From Microvelia longipes (Eukaryota > Arthropoda > Insecta > Hemiptera > Veliidae): a stretch of 64,000 bases of DNA. The notes below the pieces were generated by a model, which was given only the letters and a program-made list of their open reading frames with translations, ran no database searches and had not been told where the DNA came from. Below are positions 36,296 to 48,057 of the stretch, one piece after another (the first letter of the stretch is position 1; every line of letters starts with the position of its first letter). The stretch spans positions 25,728,467-25,792,466 of the forward strand of contig JACMZG010000008.1 of the NCBI GenBank assembly GCA_018340805.1, in the 5' to 3' direction. A program made the position numbers and the translations under genes.

Positions 36296-36670
36296 CCAAT
36301 CTACACTAAAGTTTTCATTTAAAATATATGCTGGTTTGAGCCTATCCCTTGACACATCAATTTCTTTTGATTTAATATTGATTGTAAAATAATTTTCAAA
36401 TTTCTTTTATTACTTCAAAAGGTCCTTCATAAGAACTTTCTAATCCTTTTTTTTACTCGATCTGTTCTTAAAAATACATGTGTGCAAGCCTCTAGGTCTT
36501 GAAAACGAACATTTTTCTATTATTTTGTGTTTAACTGGTATAGGTTTAATTTTTTCCATTTGATTTTGAAGATTTTTTACAAATTTTCACAGTCAATTTT
36601 TGAATTCTGGAGGATCAAAAAATTCACCTGGTAGTTTAATGGTCTTCCAATATACATTTGTCTTTAGCCG
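36296..36670 (-). pseudogene. Ty3/gypsy retrotransposon integrase C-terminal fragment
   Basis: Minus-strand reading across frames gives LPGEFF (about 36613-36634). It then gives a run in which a KHK..E.C.F segment leads to a TDRVKK-like stretch (about 36450), EGPFEVIKE (about 36410), and SRDRLKPAYIL (36325-36355). This order is the end of Ty3/gypsy-type Pol: the integrase catalytic-core exit, then the small C-terminal domain ending in the D/ERLKPA signature. Several stops and frameshifts break it. No LTR or primer-binding site was found nearby, so it is an isolated decayed piece. It is annotated from motif order only. Confidence 0.7.
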
Positions 36671-38280
36671 GATATAATATGATTTTATCATTCCTTCTAA
36701 TAATTAACTGACTTTAAAGTAAAGAGAGCATCTAGCTTTAATCTTGGGTTTTTGCTTTTTTGAGACTAAGCATAACCAAATATAAACTCCTGAATAAATA
36801 ATTTGATTATTAATTGTGAAAACATATACTGAGAGAATATAACATTTCTGATACATTTCACTACCGTGTATGCAAACCTTTGGTAAATGCATTTGAAAAT
36901 GAAGGAAACGTCATAATGTTATTATAGAATTAAGAAAATTATTAAGAATTTTTTCTTAAATTATTAAAAATTAGAATTCATTAAGAATTATATGAATTAA
37001 GAAAATGTCATAATATTATGAGCCACGTATGTGTCTCAAAAACAAGGACTAAAGTTCGATGCAATAAAAGTTCCTGTCTGATCTAATTTTGAACAATTGA
37101 CTTGTCTTTATAAAGTGACAGGAGTCGCTAGTACCAGGCTAGTGACTGGTGTCGAACACACTAATTGTGTCGATTATACTGTACCTCTATCTTCTTATCG
37201 GCTTCATCTAATCGCATCAGCTGCCTTTAAAATTAAAATATTCTCATAATTTTGATTAAAATTCTCTATTTACAAATCTACATTTATAAATAATTCAATT
37301 TATTTTACGCTGTAATAAATCGAATGTCTTTATGTCACGCCGAATTAGTTTCCTTCTGCTTTTAAAACACGAAATTATCATAAATTTTAAATTTGCGGTA
37401 AAGATGATTTGTATAATTTATGTGAACACAACACAAATTGCTTCCCTGGAGAAATTAGTGTAATATTTCTTTTTCTTTTTTTTTTTAAAGTAGTTGAGAT
37501 CGATATTTGGTTGTTAAAAAGCCCTCTGCGAAAAGCTAAGCCTTAATCAGGCAGATTTACGATCCTCACTCAAGTTTTTTTCTACGGTTTTTGTTTAACT
37601 TTTCTTTTAATTCTATTTCAGAAAACAGCTAGAAGGCAGCTATTATTCAAGTTTCCTTTTAGATTCGATCCTTTGGCTATTTTTAAATTAAGCTCTTTCT
37701 TCGAGAAAATTACTTAACTAATGTAATTGTATAGTTTGGTTTTAACATTGTTTGAGTAGTTTCTGTAAACATAATATGCTAAAAACTTTTTGCAAAACTT
37801 TTAATATGCTAACTTTCTACGTAACATTTTCTGTTGGACTTAGTTCTATAAGAAGAGTTTTTAATTTAAAGTAAGGCTTTTCAATACAGCAACTTCTATG
37901 TGTTGTAAAATCAAATAGAAAACTGATAAGGAAAATGTCCTACGTTTTACTTACACCATAGGCTGTATAATAATAATGTATCTGTTCTCTCTTCATCCAT
38001 GCTGTGATATTATAGTTACGTACTTTCTATGCAATAAGAAACTTTTATAACGTTAAACTTTCTCTTTTAGTTTTATTTGAATCATAAAAATTACAACAGT
38101 GTTCAAATGAAAAAATGAGGAAGCGGAAAATAGAGTAAGGATACATTCCTGATTGTGCTAAACTTAGAATAATTGATTTAGATACTAAATCAGTGAACCA
38201 AGAAACATTGCTCTTTTTTTAATACAATATATTTTTTTCAACCTCTCAATCTAAGAAAGGGTGAAAATAAATTGTTTTTA
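36671..38280. other. AT-rich DNA, no gene recognised
   Basis: 36930-37010 contains a GAATTAAGAAAAT / TTAAGAATT local repetition. There is nothing else of note. Confidence 0.5.
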
Positions 38281-38282
38281 TT

Positions 38283-38505
38283 TTTCCTCATTTATAGCAT
38301 AGGTATATAGGAAAAGTGTTGTGTTAGCAAGAAAACTCGATACAGGGATTTAACCTAAATTAACAGTTTTAGGTGTTTGTGTGACTTCCTGAATAGTTTT
38401 CTGTGTGTGTATGTCTATCTGTTATCATCCTAGCTTATGGTGTGTTCATGCTAGAGGGTTCAATCATAGTACAAAAATTACTCTTTAGGTCTATTTGCCT
38501 CTCTC
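38283..38505 (-). repeat. Family A repeat, 3' end, minus strand
   Basis: TTTTTCCTCATTTATAGCATAG, GTATATAGGAAAAGTGTTGTG, TCGATACAGGGATTTAACC, GTGTGTGTATGTCTATCTGTTA, TTCATGCTAGAGGGTTCAA and CTCTTTAGGTCTATTTGCC. The order matches the reverse of the family tail. Confidence 0.82.
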
Positions 38506-38554
38506 CTCTCCAATTATCACTTTTAACTAAAACCTTTTATCCTTTTTGACGTTA

Positions 38555-39620
38555 TTATGTATATTGAAATTCGCAATAATGATAATCATTCCAAAACCCT
38601 CCAAACCAGCACATCTTCCTGTATCCTACCGACCTGTAAGTCTCTTACCTGTTATGGGAAAAGTCCTTGAAAAGCTCTTTCTTTGCCGATTGCTGCTTAT
38701 AGTCAATCAATATCTTTCTAATTCCTCATTTAGATTTAGATTCAACCTACACCGACTTGTCGATGTCATTGCTGCTTCCCTTGAGAGAAAAAGTACTATT
38801 CAGCTGTCTTTCTTGATGAGGCTGTCTTTCTTGATGAGGCTGTTATTTCTCGATAGAATTTGGTATGCTGGCTTGTTTTGAAAGCTGTTAACAGTCAGGT
38901 ATGGATCCTCGTTCTCTTTAATTTATCCTGTTAAGGCAGGAGTAATTCAAGGCAGTATTTCCTCAAAAACCAAATAATTGCTTTTGATATCTCCCAAAAC
39001 TACATTCTCCTTTTAGAGCTTTGGTTTAGGAAATGGAGACTTAAAATCCACGAACAGTAAAGTGTTCATGTCCCTTTTGTTTTATTTATTGATACTTCTT
39101 GTCCTCCTATCACAAGATAAAACAATCTCAAATCATCTTGGCCTTATCCTTGACAGGCGATTAAACTAGCAGCTGCAGAATATACAATTGAAGGAACTGA
39201 CGCTAAAAGACGATACAAGTTCTTCCCACGCTTTTTAGACCGTAGGTCGAAATTATCTCTGAGCAATTCGAATTTACTATGTAGTCCTAAAACTCGGGTG
39301 GACCTACAGTATTTAAGTATAGGGTAGCACAACCCTCCAATTCTCAGCACCTTCAAACTCTTCAGAAAAAAATCCTACGAAAAATTACTAATGCTCCATT
39401 TTATGTTTCTAGAATTACCATCCAGAACGATCTCAATGTCCCATTTGTCATAGACCTCTCCAAATCCCGCATCAAAAATTCCATGACTCCTTTATTGATC
39501 ATGCTAATTACATAGTAGAACTTCTTTCCTCTGAAACCCTTCCGGGAAATCCTTTCAGACGCCTAAGGCAGCAATGACCCAGAAATCGATTCATACCGCC
39601 ATGAAATGAACTTTCCCCGA
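38555..39620 (+). pseudogene. Jockey-like LINE reverse transcriptase, heavily decayed
   Basis: The 111-residue frame at 38546-38881 carries PKPSKPAHLPVSYRPVSLLP followed by VMGKVLEKL, the entry motifs of jockey-type reverse transcriptases, and then a DRIWYAGL-like piece. VKAGVIQGSISS (the VPQGS box) follows at about 38930. The thumb and C-terminal region from about 39210 reads RRSKLSLSN. At about 39348 it gives LQTLQKKILRKITNAP then FYVSRITIQNDLNVPFV, and it ends in RRLRQ.PRNR at about 39560, where a TGG has become TGA. The catalytic FADD region is lost. Stops and frameshifts are frequent. The same family tail occurs at about 12.07-12.11 kb. Confidence 0.82.
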
Positions 39621-40146
39621 ATGTATTGCAGTCTCCACCAGCTGATTAGTCTCGAAGCACTGAGATACTCTTCGTGAGCTATTTTCTTTGCTTTCAAATG
39701 CTGCAGCTACTTATAACAATCACTAAAGTTTTGGTATTAATCCAAAAAATTTAGAAAAATAGCCACATTGTTCTATCCAGAATTAATTTTTTTCATGACA
39801 TTAACCAGCAATAATGATAGCAAATAATTCGAAAATTCATATAATGCGAAACATTTTTAGATTTATTAAAATGTTTGGAAGTACCCAGTTTTTTAAATAA
39901 TGTATTTTTATTTATTTTTATTTTTTCTTATTATTACTTTTGATGATTCTAATCTTTTCTCATTTATACGTAATTTCTTGTGATTATCATTCAATAATCA
40001 TTAGAAATCCTAATGACAATAATTGAAACTTAACTAGAAATGAATTTGTTTTCACAATATTTTTATTTTAGTTTTTTTTTATGTTTTAGACAAATACAAA
40101 ATTTACTATAATTTGGTTTACTATAATTACTACAAATACTCTTATA
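39621..40146. other. AT-rich DNA, no gene seen
   Basis: No motifs were recognised. Confidence 0.5.
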
Positions 40147-40627
40147 ATTTGGCACTCTTCCTCATCACATCGGATTTGTTATGCTTTTCTTCCCACTCGC
40201 TTAACTCGTAAACGTTTTTTAAAGAACCTATACGTGTCATTAAATAATGCTGATAATGAAATAGAATTTGGGACATTTACTGTTCATATATAAAAGTACA
40301 TGCTTGCTAATTTTATGACAGTTCATCATTAACTGTCATTAATGGAAATTAATGACGTCATAAAAAATATTATTCGAATTGCACAATTTGACCTCAACAT
40401 TGATTTTTGCACCAAGTTTCAACTCTCTTCCCTAAACACACTGCAAGCTAATATGATAGTAAACATACACACACACACTCTATCTCTTACAAACACAGAA
40501 AACTTTGTGGAAAACCACTGAGAAGGTCTTAAAACATATAGAACGGACCATTCAGGTAAAATCCTAGTTTCGGATTTTTAGTGCACAATACTTTTTCTAT
40601 TTATCCTCAGCATGAACAAGAAAAGTG
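40147..40627 (+). repeat. Family A repeat, plus strand
   Basis: Begins TTTGGCACTCTTCCTCATCACATCGGATTTG. It shows TTAATGACGTCATAAAAAATA, CACAATTTGACC, GCACCAAGTTTCAACTCTC, an ACACACAC run, GGAAAACCACTGAGAAGG and TCCTAGTTTCGGATTTTTAG, and ends CTATTTATCCTCAGCATGAAC plus AAGAAAAG. Moderately diverged from the others. Confidence 0.82.
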
Positions 40628-41713
40628 AAAATAGACTTAAAAACAGAGGTAACATAATTTATCTCATTCGTTTGAAAAAGAAGCTCTGAAGTTTTAAAAT
40701 CCGTCTTCTTTAAATGTAGAGTTTGTTGGGGAAAAATCGTGTGTTAAAGTTATTTATTGGTAAAACTGAGAGTTTTTGGGGCCATAAATTGGAGATATGA
40801 TCTGACCCTCTCAGATTTCCAACCTCTCACTCTTTATCCCACTGTTTTCCAGCCCGCAGTACCTATAAACTTTAATTTATTGTTACCCTCCATTTTTTAA
40901 AGTAACCAGATATGTAAAGGGGGAAAAACCTTAAAATTTAACTGCTGCCGAATACGTAGAATGTTTGTATTTGTTCTAGTATATTTATAACTTTCCACAT
41001 TCTAAATATATTTTCCAGTATATCAGTAGTTGACTCCTAATAAAGGCATAACCTCGCTTCCAGCGTGGTTTTTGTTTGAGATATTTGTACAATATTTTAA
41101 GGAATATCCGAAGCTTGGCAAATTTTTTTCTGTTTCAGTTGTTGGTCTTAGCTTAGAATTTTTCTCGTAGAAAATTACCTGTGACAAAAGTAATTTAATT
41201 TATTATTTAAGACGGAGCGTTTTTCGTATAAATCATTTGATGTGAACAAATTTTGCTGTGGTAATATGAGGGCATAAATATATTTTTTTAAATTCGTCTT
41301 TGTTTTAATTACATTTTTACAATTACAATTTTCATTTACATTTATACAATCATTTAAACTTACCTTTCACACCCCTGGAATATTAATTGTTATTTTAATT
41401 AATTAAATAATTAATACCTACTTTGTACTACATTATTATTGGGCACAAAATGAAGTTTGCTTTTCGAGAAAGCCTTGGAGAACGTTATCGCAAGCCATGC
41501 ACAAGGATAAAAACATCACCTCAAACACATGGACCCTCACACGACCGCGCGCGCGCACTCACACAAACATTTTGTTTAAATAGGAATAAACAAAACTTTA
41601 TCATTGCAGAGATTGATACACATCGGGTCGCGAAAAATACAAAACTATATCGGATGTTGCAATTTGTAGTATCACAAATTTTTCACCAATACTTGTTGAG
41701 GCAGAGGAAAGAA
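40628..41713. other. AT-rich DNA, no gene recognised
   Basis: The 98-residue frame at 41423-41719 runs into the hairpin below and has no known domain. Confidence 0.45.
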
Positions 41714-41807
41714 CTTTGATCTATAGTGGAACCAAAGGACTTCTCCTTTGGTTCCACTATAGATCAAAGTATAGTGGCACGGCATTAGGGTCTTCACCCT
41801 AATGCCG
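41714..41807. other. Two adjacent perfect hairpins (26-bp and 12-bp arms)
   Basis: Hairpin 1: left arm 41714-41739, loop CTTC (41740-41743), right arm 41744-41769. All 26 pairs match. Hairpin 2: ACGGCATTAGGG (41779-41790), loop TCTTCA, CCCTAATGCCGT (41797-41808). They sit 10 bases apart and just upstream of a LINE fragment. A perfect 26-bp inverted repeat in AT-rich, decayed DNA suggests recent origin. Confidence 0.93.
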
Positions 41808-41829
41808 TTTTTAATCCTGATGAGGTTAA

Positions 41830-42660
41830 GCTACCTGTTTCATTTTTAAAATGGTGACATCAAGGCAGGATGTTATACCTGAAGTTGAAATAGTCGAATT
41901 GTGTACACAGGGTAAGCTATGAGTCTGTTATTTATATAGGCGGAAGCAAGCTGGAGGATCAGGTCGGTAGAGCAATTGCGGTCTGCCAAAAAAGCTCAGA
42001 GATATTCTCGGAATCTTTTCGTCTTTTCGGCTCTAACAATCAAGTTGAATTGTTGGCCAGGCTGTTCGGTGGGTTTTGCGTTCTCAGCCGTGCATTCCTT
42101 CAACAAGTTTTGTTTTAAACAATACTGATAGTATTGTTTCGCTGGATTCTTTAACCATACGCTCTCACTGGTCTGATATTGAAGAGATGAGAGATAGCTT
42201 ACTGAAGCTACAACTTAAAGGATTGTGCGTTCACTTCTCGTGGGTAAAGGTGTACGAGAGAACCGATTCTTAACCTCCTATAAGTTCACTGAGGAAAAGG
42301 GTTAGAGATCAGCTTTGGGAAACTTTTCATCATCGTCAACATACTAAGCTGATCTTCCCAGATGTCAAGTCAAGACTTCAAGTTAGGCTATCGTTGAACT
42401 TCGTTGAACTTATTCAAGTTATTTATATTATCAAACTTATTCAATTTTTATCTGGTTATGGCAAGAATAAAGCGTGTCTCCATAGATTCTTCAGCATAAC
42501 TTTCCAGGTTGTAAATGTGATATAATGTTTCTCAAACTTGGTCGCATGTTATTCTTGACTTTCCTCTGTTGATAGAGAGAGGCTCCATTGGTCAGCAGTC
42601 ATACTTGGGGTCAATAAAAATTGGCCTCCCCTTTATTTTTTTTATCCAAAGATGTTATTA
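41830..42660 (+). pseudogene. LINE fragment: RNase H domain and C-terminal tail
   Basis: The RNase H region begins at about 41925 with IYIGGSKLEDQVG (the Y.DGSK strand, with Asp changed to Gly). It continues SESFRLFGSNNQVELLA (the catalytic Glu strand) and, near 42210, GLCVHFSWVKV (the H..WVK.H strand). Past a frameshift, the tail reads IQFLSGYGKNKACLHRF (about 42440) and GCKCD (42508 region), the TGHG...YLHRF..C.C end found in RNase H-bearing LINEs of the R1/LOA/I type. It is followed by an AT-rich 3' stretch ending near 42780. It is 5'-truncated and broken by stops. Confidence 0.75.
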
Positions 42661-44540
42661 CTTATTTTTTGTTGTTAATCTCAAGCATTAATTCAATTCT
42701 TTATAGTTTCTGTATTATATTTTTAGTTTTTATATTTCAATTAAGAAATAAATGCACAAGTGTATGAGGCTCTTGTCTCAAAAAATTTTTAACTTGAGGT
42801 TGTTCGTATTGCTATCCATAGATAAGAGAGAGTATATATAGATGGGTCACTAGAGCTCGAAGCTAATTCTTGTGTACAACTAGCGCGTTCTAGCGGTGTG
42901 CCCCCGAACTACACTCCCGCTCTTTTTCAAACTGTTAATTTCATTTTTTCGTTTTTCAAAATAAAAATAAGTTGATTTTGAACTTAATTCAATGAAAAGT
43001 AAAAGCAAGGATTATAGAAGTTATAATATTTATAATTTATAATATTTTGTTGCGAAATAATTACAAAATAACGAATAATAAAGAGTCAGAAAAGTAATTA
43101 ACACTTGTATATTTATATTTAAACATAGTACGTTTCACAAAAATTAAAACAAGTTTTAAAGGAAGAATTAAATGGCACTATAAATTAAACTTCGGGGATA
43201 ATATTAAAATAAATACGTTTATTATTACATATAATATTAATAAGGAACATAAAAAAAAGGAAGTTTTCATACGGGAGAACGGAGAAGAACACAAACTCTG
43301 GCTTAACAAATATTCTTTTTTGAAATCTGCATAGTAATTATTACTATCTCCTTCAACAAACTCATAATTAAGTCCGCAAAAATGGTCAAATTCTTCTAAA
43401 TCTATAAAAAACGGGCTATGATTAAAATATTTTACAATTACCAATAACAGATCTTATATATAACGTGTTATAAATAAAATTAAAGTCGCAAACAACTGCG
43501 GCAAATATAGTTAAATATACAGCCCCCGGACTTATTTATTTATTTTAATAATTTACAATAAGCGGCCGTTTAGTGGCCGATATTTACAGCTCCAAAATAT
43601 ATTAAAATACGCTTCACAGTTTAATAGTGGTCACTCCAGTCTAGGGTATTCTTTTATTAGATTAATTGCAGCCACAAAAAAAAAAAATTTGGTATACATC
43701 GATATAGAAATAATTTATCTGGTATAGAAAAATCTTGCTGTTCTTTCGAGAACAGCAAGATGAAATGTTTCGACATTTTATAGCAGTGTGTGAATCGATT
43801 ATTTGATTATACATAATATACAATAAGTTAAACATTTGTTTAACACCCAATAACAAGTTAAATAATTGTACATATATTCTTTCACTAAGAGCAATCGTGC
43901 ATTGCGCTGAATTTTTAATGACATTAATTTTTATCATAAGATGACTTATGATCTTATTGACTTAATTCTTTAATGACATATGATCAATAATAAAATCTTT
44001 TGGATGAACCATGGATGTGATGTTTTTAATGGACCAATAATATTTCAAAACCAACCTAGCGGAGATAAAAGTCGCTCTGACGATGCAGGAGAAAGGTCTA
44101 TCTTATTTCTCTCTTGGGATACTGGTACATCCTCTGAAATAATAGAACTAATTATTTCAGCTATTCTTACTTTAATATATTAGTACGTGTGGACGGCTTT
44201 TAGGTGGGAAGGAGAGTACAAAAGTTTAGAAATGCCTTGGAATATATTTAAATTTAAAAAGTATACTACTTAACTATTATTTCATAAAACTTAGTTATAC
44301 TCTTAGGGGCCTTTTCACCAACGTGATATATGAACCCAGTTAAAGATAAAATAAGTTCAAACAGTAAAATTACAGCGATTGATTTTTAATTTAAACTCAG
44401 TTTAACTTTAAGCCTAGTTGGTGAATATGAGCCTAACCTTCAGATTAATTGTTAAATAGATTTAATCAACTACCATTTTCTTCCTAAATCTCCGTAAGGT
44501 CAAATAATTTTACTGCAATACATCAAGGAGAAGTATTGAC
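42661..44540. other. AT-rich DNA with small hairpins
   Basis: Includes ATCTTGCTGTTCT (43732-43744), TTCG loop, AGAACAGCAAGAT (43749-43761), a perfect 13-bp hairpin with a UUCG-type loop. It also includes ATCATAAG/CTTATGAT at 43933-43952. The frames at 43178-43937 are AT-driven and match nothing I know. Confidence 0.55.
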
Positions 44541-44544
44541 CTAA

Positions 44545-44835
44545 ATAACTTACAAATTAACTCAGGCTCTTTCCGGACATGGATCTAATAAGTCATATCT
44601 TCATAGATTTAAAATTATCCCAGACCCATCCTGTCCTTGTGACAAACGTCTCCGCAAACTTGGACCCATCTTATATTTCAATGTTCTCTGTTTGAGAAAG
44701 AAGGAGAACACTAATGCTAGACGTTATGACACAAGGAAAGATTTGGTCTCCAACAAATTTATCCATTTTCACAGAAATTTTCCCACTATTTCTAAATTCA
44801 TAAATTCCATTGATTTTGATTTATTCAAATAAAAT
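44545..44835 (+). pseudogene. LINE C-terminal tail fragment
   Basis: Reads QALSGHGSNKSYLHRFKIIP then DPSCPCDKR, the conserved GHG...YLHRFKI..PSC.C end of RNase H LINEs. After a small indel it continues CSLFEKE and closes near FHRNFPTIS. It belongs to the same broad family as 41830-42660 but is better conserved at this point, and it is strongly 5'-truncated. Confidence 0.78.
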
Positions 44836-45023
44836 ATTTATTTTCATTGAATACCACCATCTATCGATTCAATATTTATATCCCTTTCAATTTATTCTAT
44901 TTCATTAATTACTTATTATTATTTATTACTCATTAATTTATATTCATTATAAACACATTATTTTATTATTATATTTTATAAAAAGTTATACTAATTAATA
45001 TAATCCAACATATTTAATTAATT

Positions 45024-45356
<333 letters not shown>

Positions 45357-45508
45357 ATTACTCCTTTATTTTTGCATGACTATATATTTAAAAAAGTCAA
45401 TATTTAAAATTCACGTCCTTTTAGAAGTGTTTATCTAATAACACATGTAATATTTTAAATGGGGCATGTGGTAAAATAAATGCTTTTAGATAGGGTTACT
45501 CTCTTAAA

Positions 45509-45527
45509 AAAAAAAAAAAAAACTGCA
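45509..45527 (+). repeat. Poly(A) run
   Basis: An A18-A19 tract at the end of CTCTCTTA. It could be the tail of an unrecognised retroposed sequence. No upstream source was identified. Confidence 0.7.
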
Positions 45528-45743
45528 CTACATTACTTGCATCATTTTAATGATTTCGCTCGCTAAACAGAGAATAGTGGTATCATGGTTGAACTTATAT
45601 CACATTTAAATTATACAATTTTTAATAAATACAAAATGTTATTATTTTGTATTTATTCTTCATAGTTACTAAGGACGTATGTGAAATATTTATTATCTAT
45701 CTTTAATTGACCTTAAAGTTTAGAAACTGCTTTATCTTACCAG

Positions 45744-45776
45744 TATAGTAGAATAGAATAACAAGTAATCTCACTC
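45744..45776 (+). repeat. Left terminal inverted repeat
   Basis: 33 bp, matching the right end (52342-52374, reversed) except at element positions 7 and 24, where A here corresponds to G there. Confidence 0.9.
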
Positions 45777-46154
45777 ACGTATTTCGGGCTTGCGGTATAT
45801 CGAAAAATGTCAAACGAAGAAAAGTTTGACCGCTAGGGCTACTTTTAGCGACACTCGTAATCGGGTGAGGTTATGAAAATGTCTTGTTGCCTGTCATGAT
45901 GAAGGTTATGTTGTTTTTTATTCCTTGTTTACCTGTGTTTTATAATAATTATCGCGTGTAAGAATCCAAAAAAGTGTGAAACGTTTGTCTTATTTTACTC
46001 TTAATTCTATTGAACTTTGATCTGTTGTTTTCAACAATTTTCACAATCAAAAACATGTGAATTATTTCTCTTTTTGACTCTATTTTATTATCTTTCTTTA
46101 CGGTGTACCATTTCTAAAAACGTTTACCTTTAATTTTGGGTAACCTATAGTAAA

Positions 46155-47297
46155 ATGGTGATCAGAGGGCGGAGGTGCTGTGTTCAGTTTTGCAATGAAA
46201 TACGTAAAAACTCTAAGGTTTAAAAAGGCCGGTTTTATTTACAGTCTCAGCAAAGGTAAGTGGCACTTATAATTAATTACTTTGTAATGATATAGTCAGT
46301 GTTCAGGTTAATGCAAAGCAGTTCAATCGGTTTTTCATTGAAATGTTGAGAAATTCATACAGAACTAGAGGAATATACCTTTGTTGAGGTATTTTCATAT
46401 GGCATCTAAAACATAGCACACAGTTAAAAAACAGTTGACAGTGTAGGAAAATAGTTTTAAGGAACCAATAAGGTTAGCGTGAAATTTTGGGTGTAATTTG
46501 ACATCTAGGAGTAATCTCATTGGCTCCCTCCCATTATTTTCCCATGCTGTCAACTGATTTTAACCGTGTGCTATACTATAAACATTATACAATGTGAAGT
46601 AAACTTTTATGACACTTCATGTTACCTTGTTGTTGGATAGAATAGTATTCATAATACATATCATACAGTTAGAGTCAAAATACAAGTAATATACTTATAA
46701 AGAGTCTGACTCTGCCACTGAGAATGAAGCTGAATCCATTGGGTTAAACAATTTTACTCTTTCTTATCATCCGTTTCAATGCTACATCAACGTATGCATA
46801 TTTCAGAGTATTGCCTTTAAATGATCAAAATTACCAAGCAAAGATATATATGTATATATATTCCTACGATCGGCTATGCAAATATATTACTAGAAATGTC
46901 ACATATAATTTGTTTGTAACTCGTATAATTTTTTTTTAGAATGTGTGGCAAATGTACATTGAGTGAGAACTAGTTAAGACTAGAGTGGTTTGCGCCTTCC
47001 ACTTCAAGGAAGAAAACAATATTTGATCCCACAAGGGTAAGGTTGCTACCGCCTCTGGTAATGTATATGAATACTATTACAAAAAAGCTATGGCTAAGGA
47101 TAGGAGCAGTTCTCTCCATGTTTCCAATAAATGTCAGAGGTAAGTATATTGCAGGTAAGTATATTTATGAGGCCAAAATGTTTGATTTCATGGCTGGATA
47201 TGTGTGCAAAAAAAATGTGGGTCAAGAGTCCCATGCTGCATTCAAGAGCGATAAACCGGATGAAGGCGTACTTATTGCTCTTAGGGATTTCTATTGA
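46155..47297 (+). pseudogene. THAP-domain protein (P-type transposase N-terminus), spliced and damaged
   Basis: An ATG at 46155 begins MVIRGRRCCVQFCNEIRKNSK, which has the start and first Cys pair of a THAP (C2CH) zinc finger. A possible donor follows at 46218. A TTTATTTACAG acceptor and GTAAGT donor bracket an 11-bp piece (46255-46265). After an intron containing a foldback repeat, a T9AG acceptor at 46939 leads into ELVKTRVVCAFHFKEEN, the second half with the C-x2-H pair (Cys 46991, His 47000). Then, in a shifted frame, IFDPTRVRLLPPLV, the typical THAP exit. A TGA in the exon and the frameshift are damage. The following frame to 47297 contains AKMFDFMAGYVCKKN, which may belong to the transposase body. 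I cannot place it firmly. Downstream, no catalytic domain was recognised. Confidence 0.6.
46411..46575. repeat. Foldback inverted repeat in the THAP intron
   Basis: About 60-bp arms. The left arm (about 46411-46474) begins ATAGCACACAGTTAAAAAAC then AGTTGACAG. The right arm ends CTGTCAACTGATTTTAACC then GTGTGCTAT. It looks like a MITE inserted in the transposon. Confidence 0.82.
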
Positions 47298-47990
47298 ACT
47301 CTATACATGCCACCAGGTGATTTAAGATCTCCAGTCACCATCATAGGAGCAACCATTAGACATGTTGTCACCAATGACAAAATAATAGAGCAAAACTTTT
47401 TTTTTATTTCTTGAGCTCGTGGAGAGAAGGAACTTCCCTCTCTAGGATGCTCTGTTTATGAAGAGAAGTTGTCTTCATACATCATTGCATTTTATCTTAT
47501 CAAATACAAGGATGTATCTGATAAGGTTAAGATAGACTCTAGAACAAAGCATGTTAGGAAGGCAAGTAAACTCTCTCAACGGTGTAAGCAAAACAAATAA
47601 AAGTTTCTTTTAGGGAATATTATATATTCAGGTTGCCCCACAGAAACCAACTATATTTGGATCATAATCGTGGAAATAATATTGTGATGCATAATGACAA
47701 TAATAATATGTAGGCATAATGACTTATACAATGAAACCACCATATGATGAATAGCACTCAAGTAAAAATGCATTTAATTATGTAGTTTACGATTTTAATA
47801 TGGAGTCAATTTTAAACACTAATCTATGGTTTCTATAACTTAATAACGGCAATGAAGAATTCCTCTCTCAATTTTCCAATAATATAGTTTTACAGATGTC
47901 TTAAAAGGTGTTCAATACATCAGATTCCCTGTCTTTGAAGTAATATGTATGGTGAATAAAAGAAGTTATATTTACTACAAAATGAAGAGG
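47298..47990. other. Transposon interior, unassigned
   Basis: Frames broken by stops read VTIIGATIRHVVTNDKIIEQ and SSYIIAFYLIKYKDVSDKV on the plus strand (about 47335-47540). Their composition is protein-like, so they may be remains of the transposase or a passenger gene. I do not recognise them. Confidence 0.4.
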
Positions 47991-47991
47991 C

Positions 47992-48057
47992 AATGAAAGA
48001 ATCAGGTACCGCCGATACTTGCAACAGCAAGTATCGACAGTACCTGATTCTTTCATT
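47992..48057. other. Long hairpin (31-bp arms, 2 mismatched pairs)
   Basis: AATGAAAGAATCAGGTAC (47992-48009) pairs perfectly with 48040-48057. After a small internal loop, GATACTTGC (48014-48022) pairs with GCAAGTATC (48027-48035) around an AACA loop. Size and shape are within the range of a small-RNA precursor stem, though the loop is very short. Confidence 0.9.
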
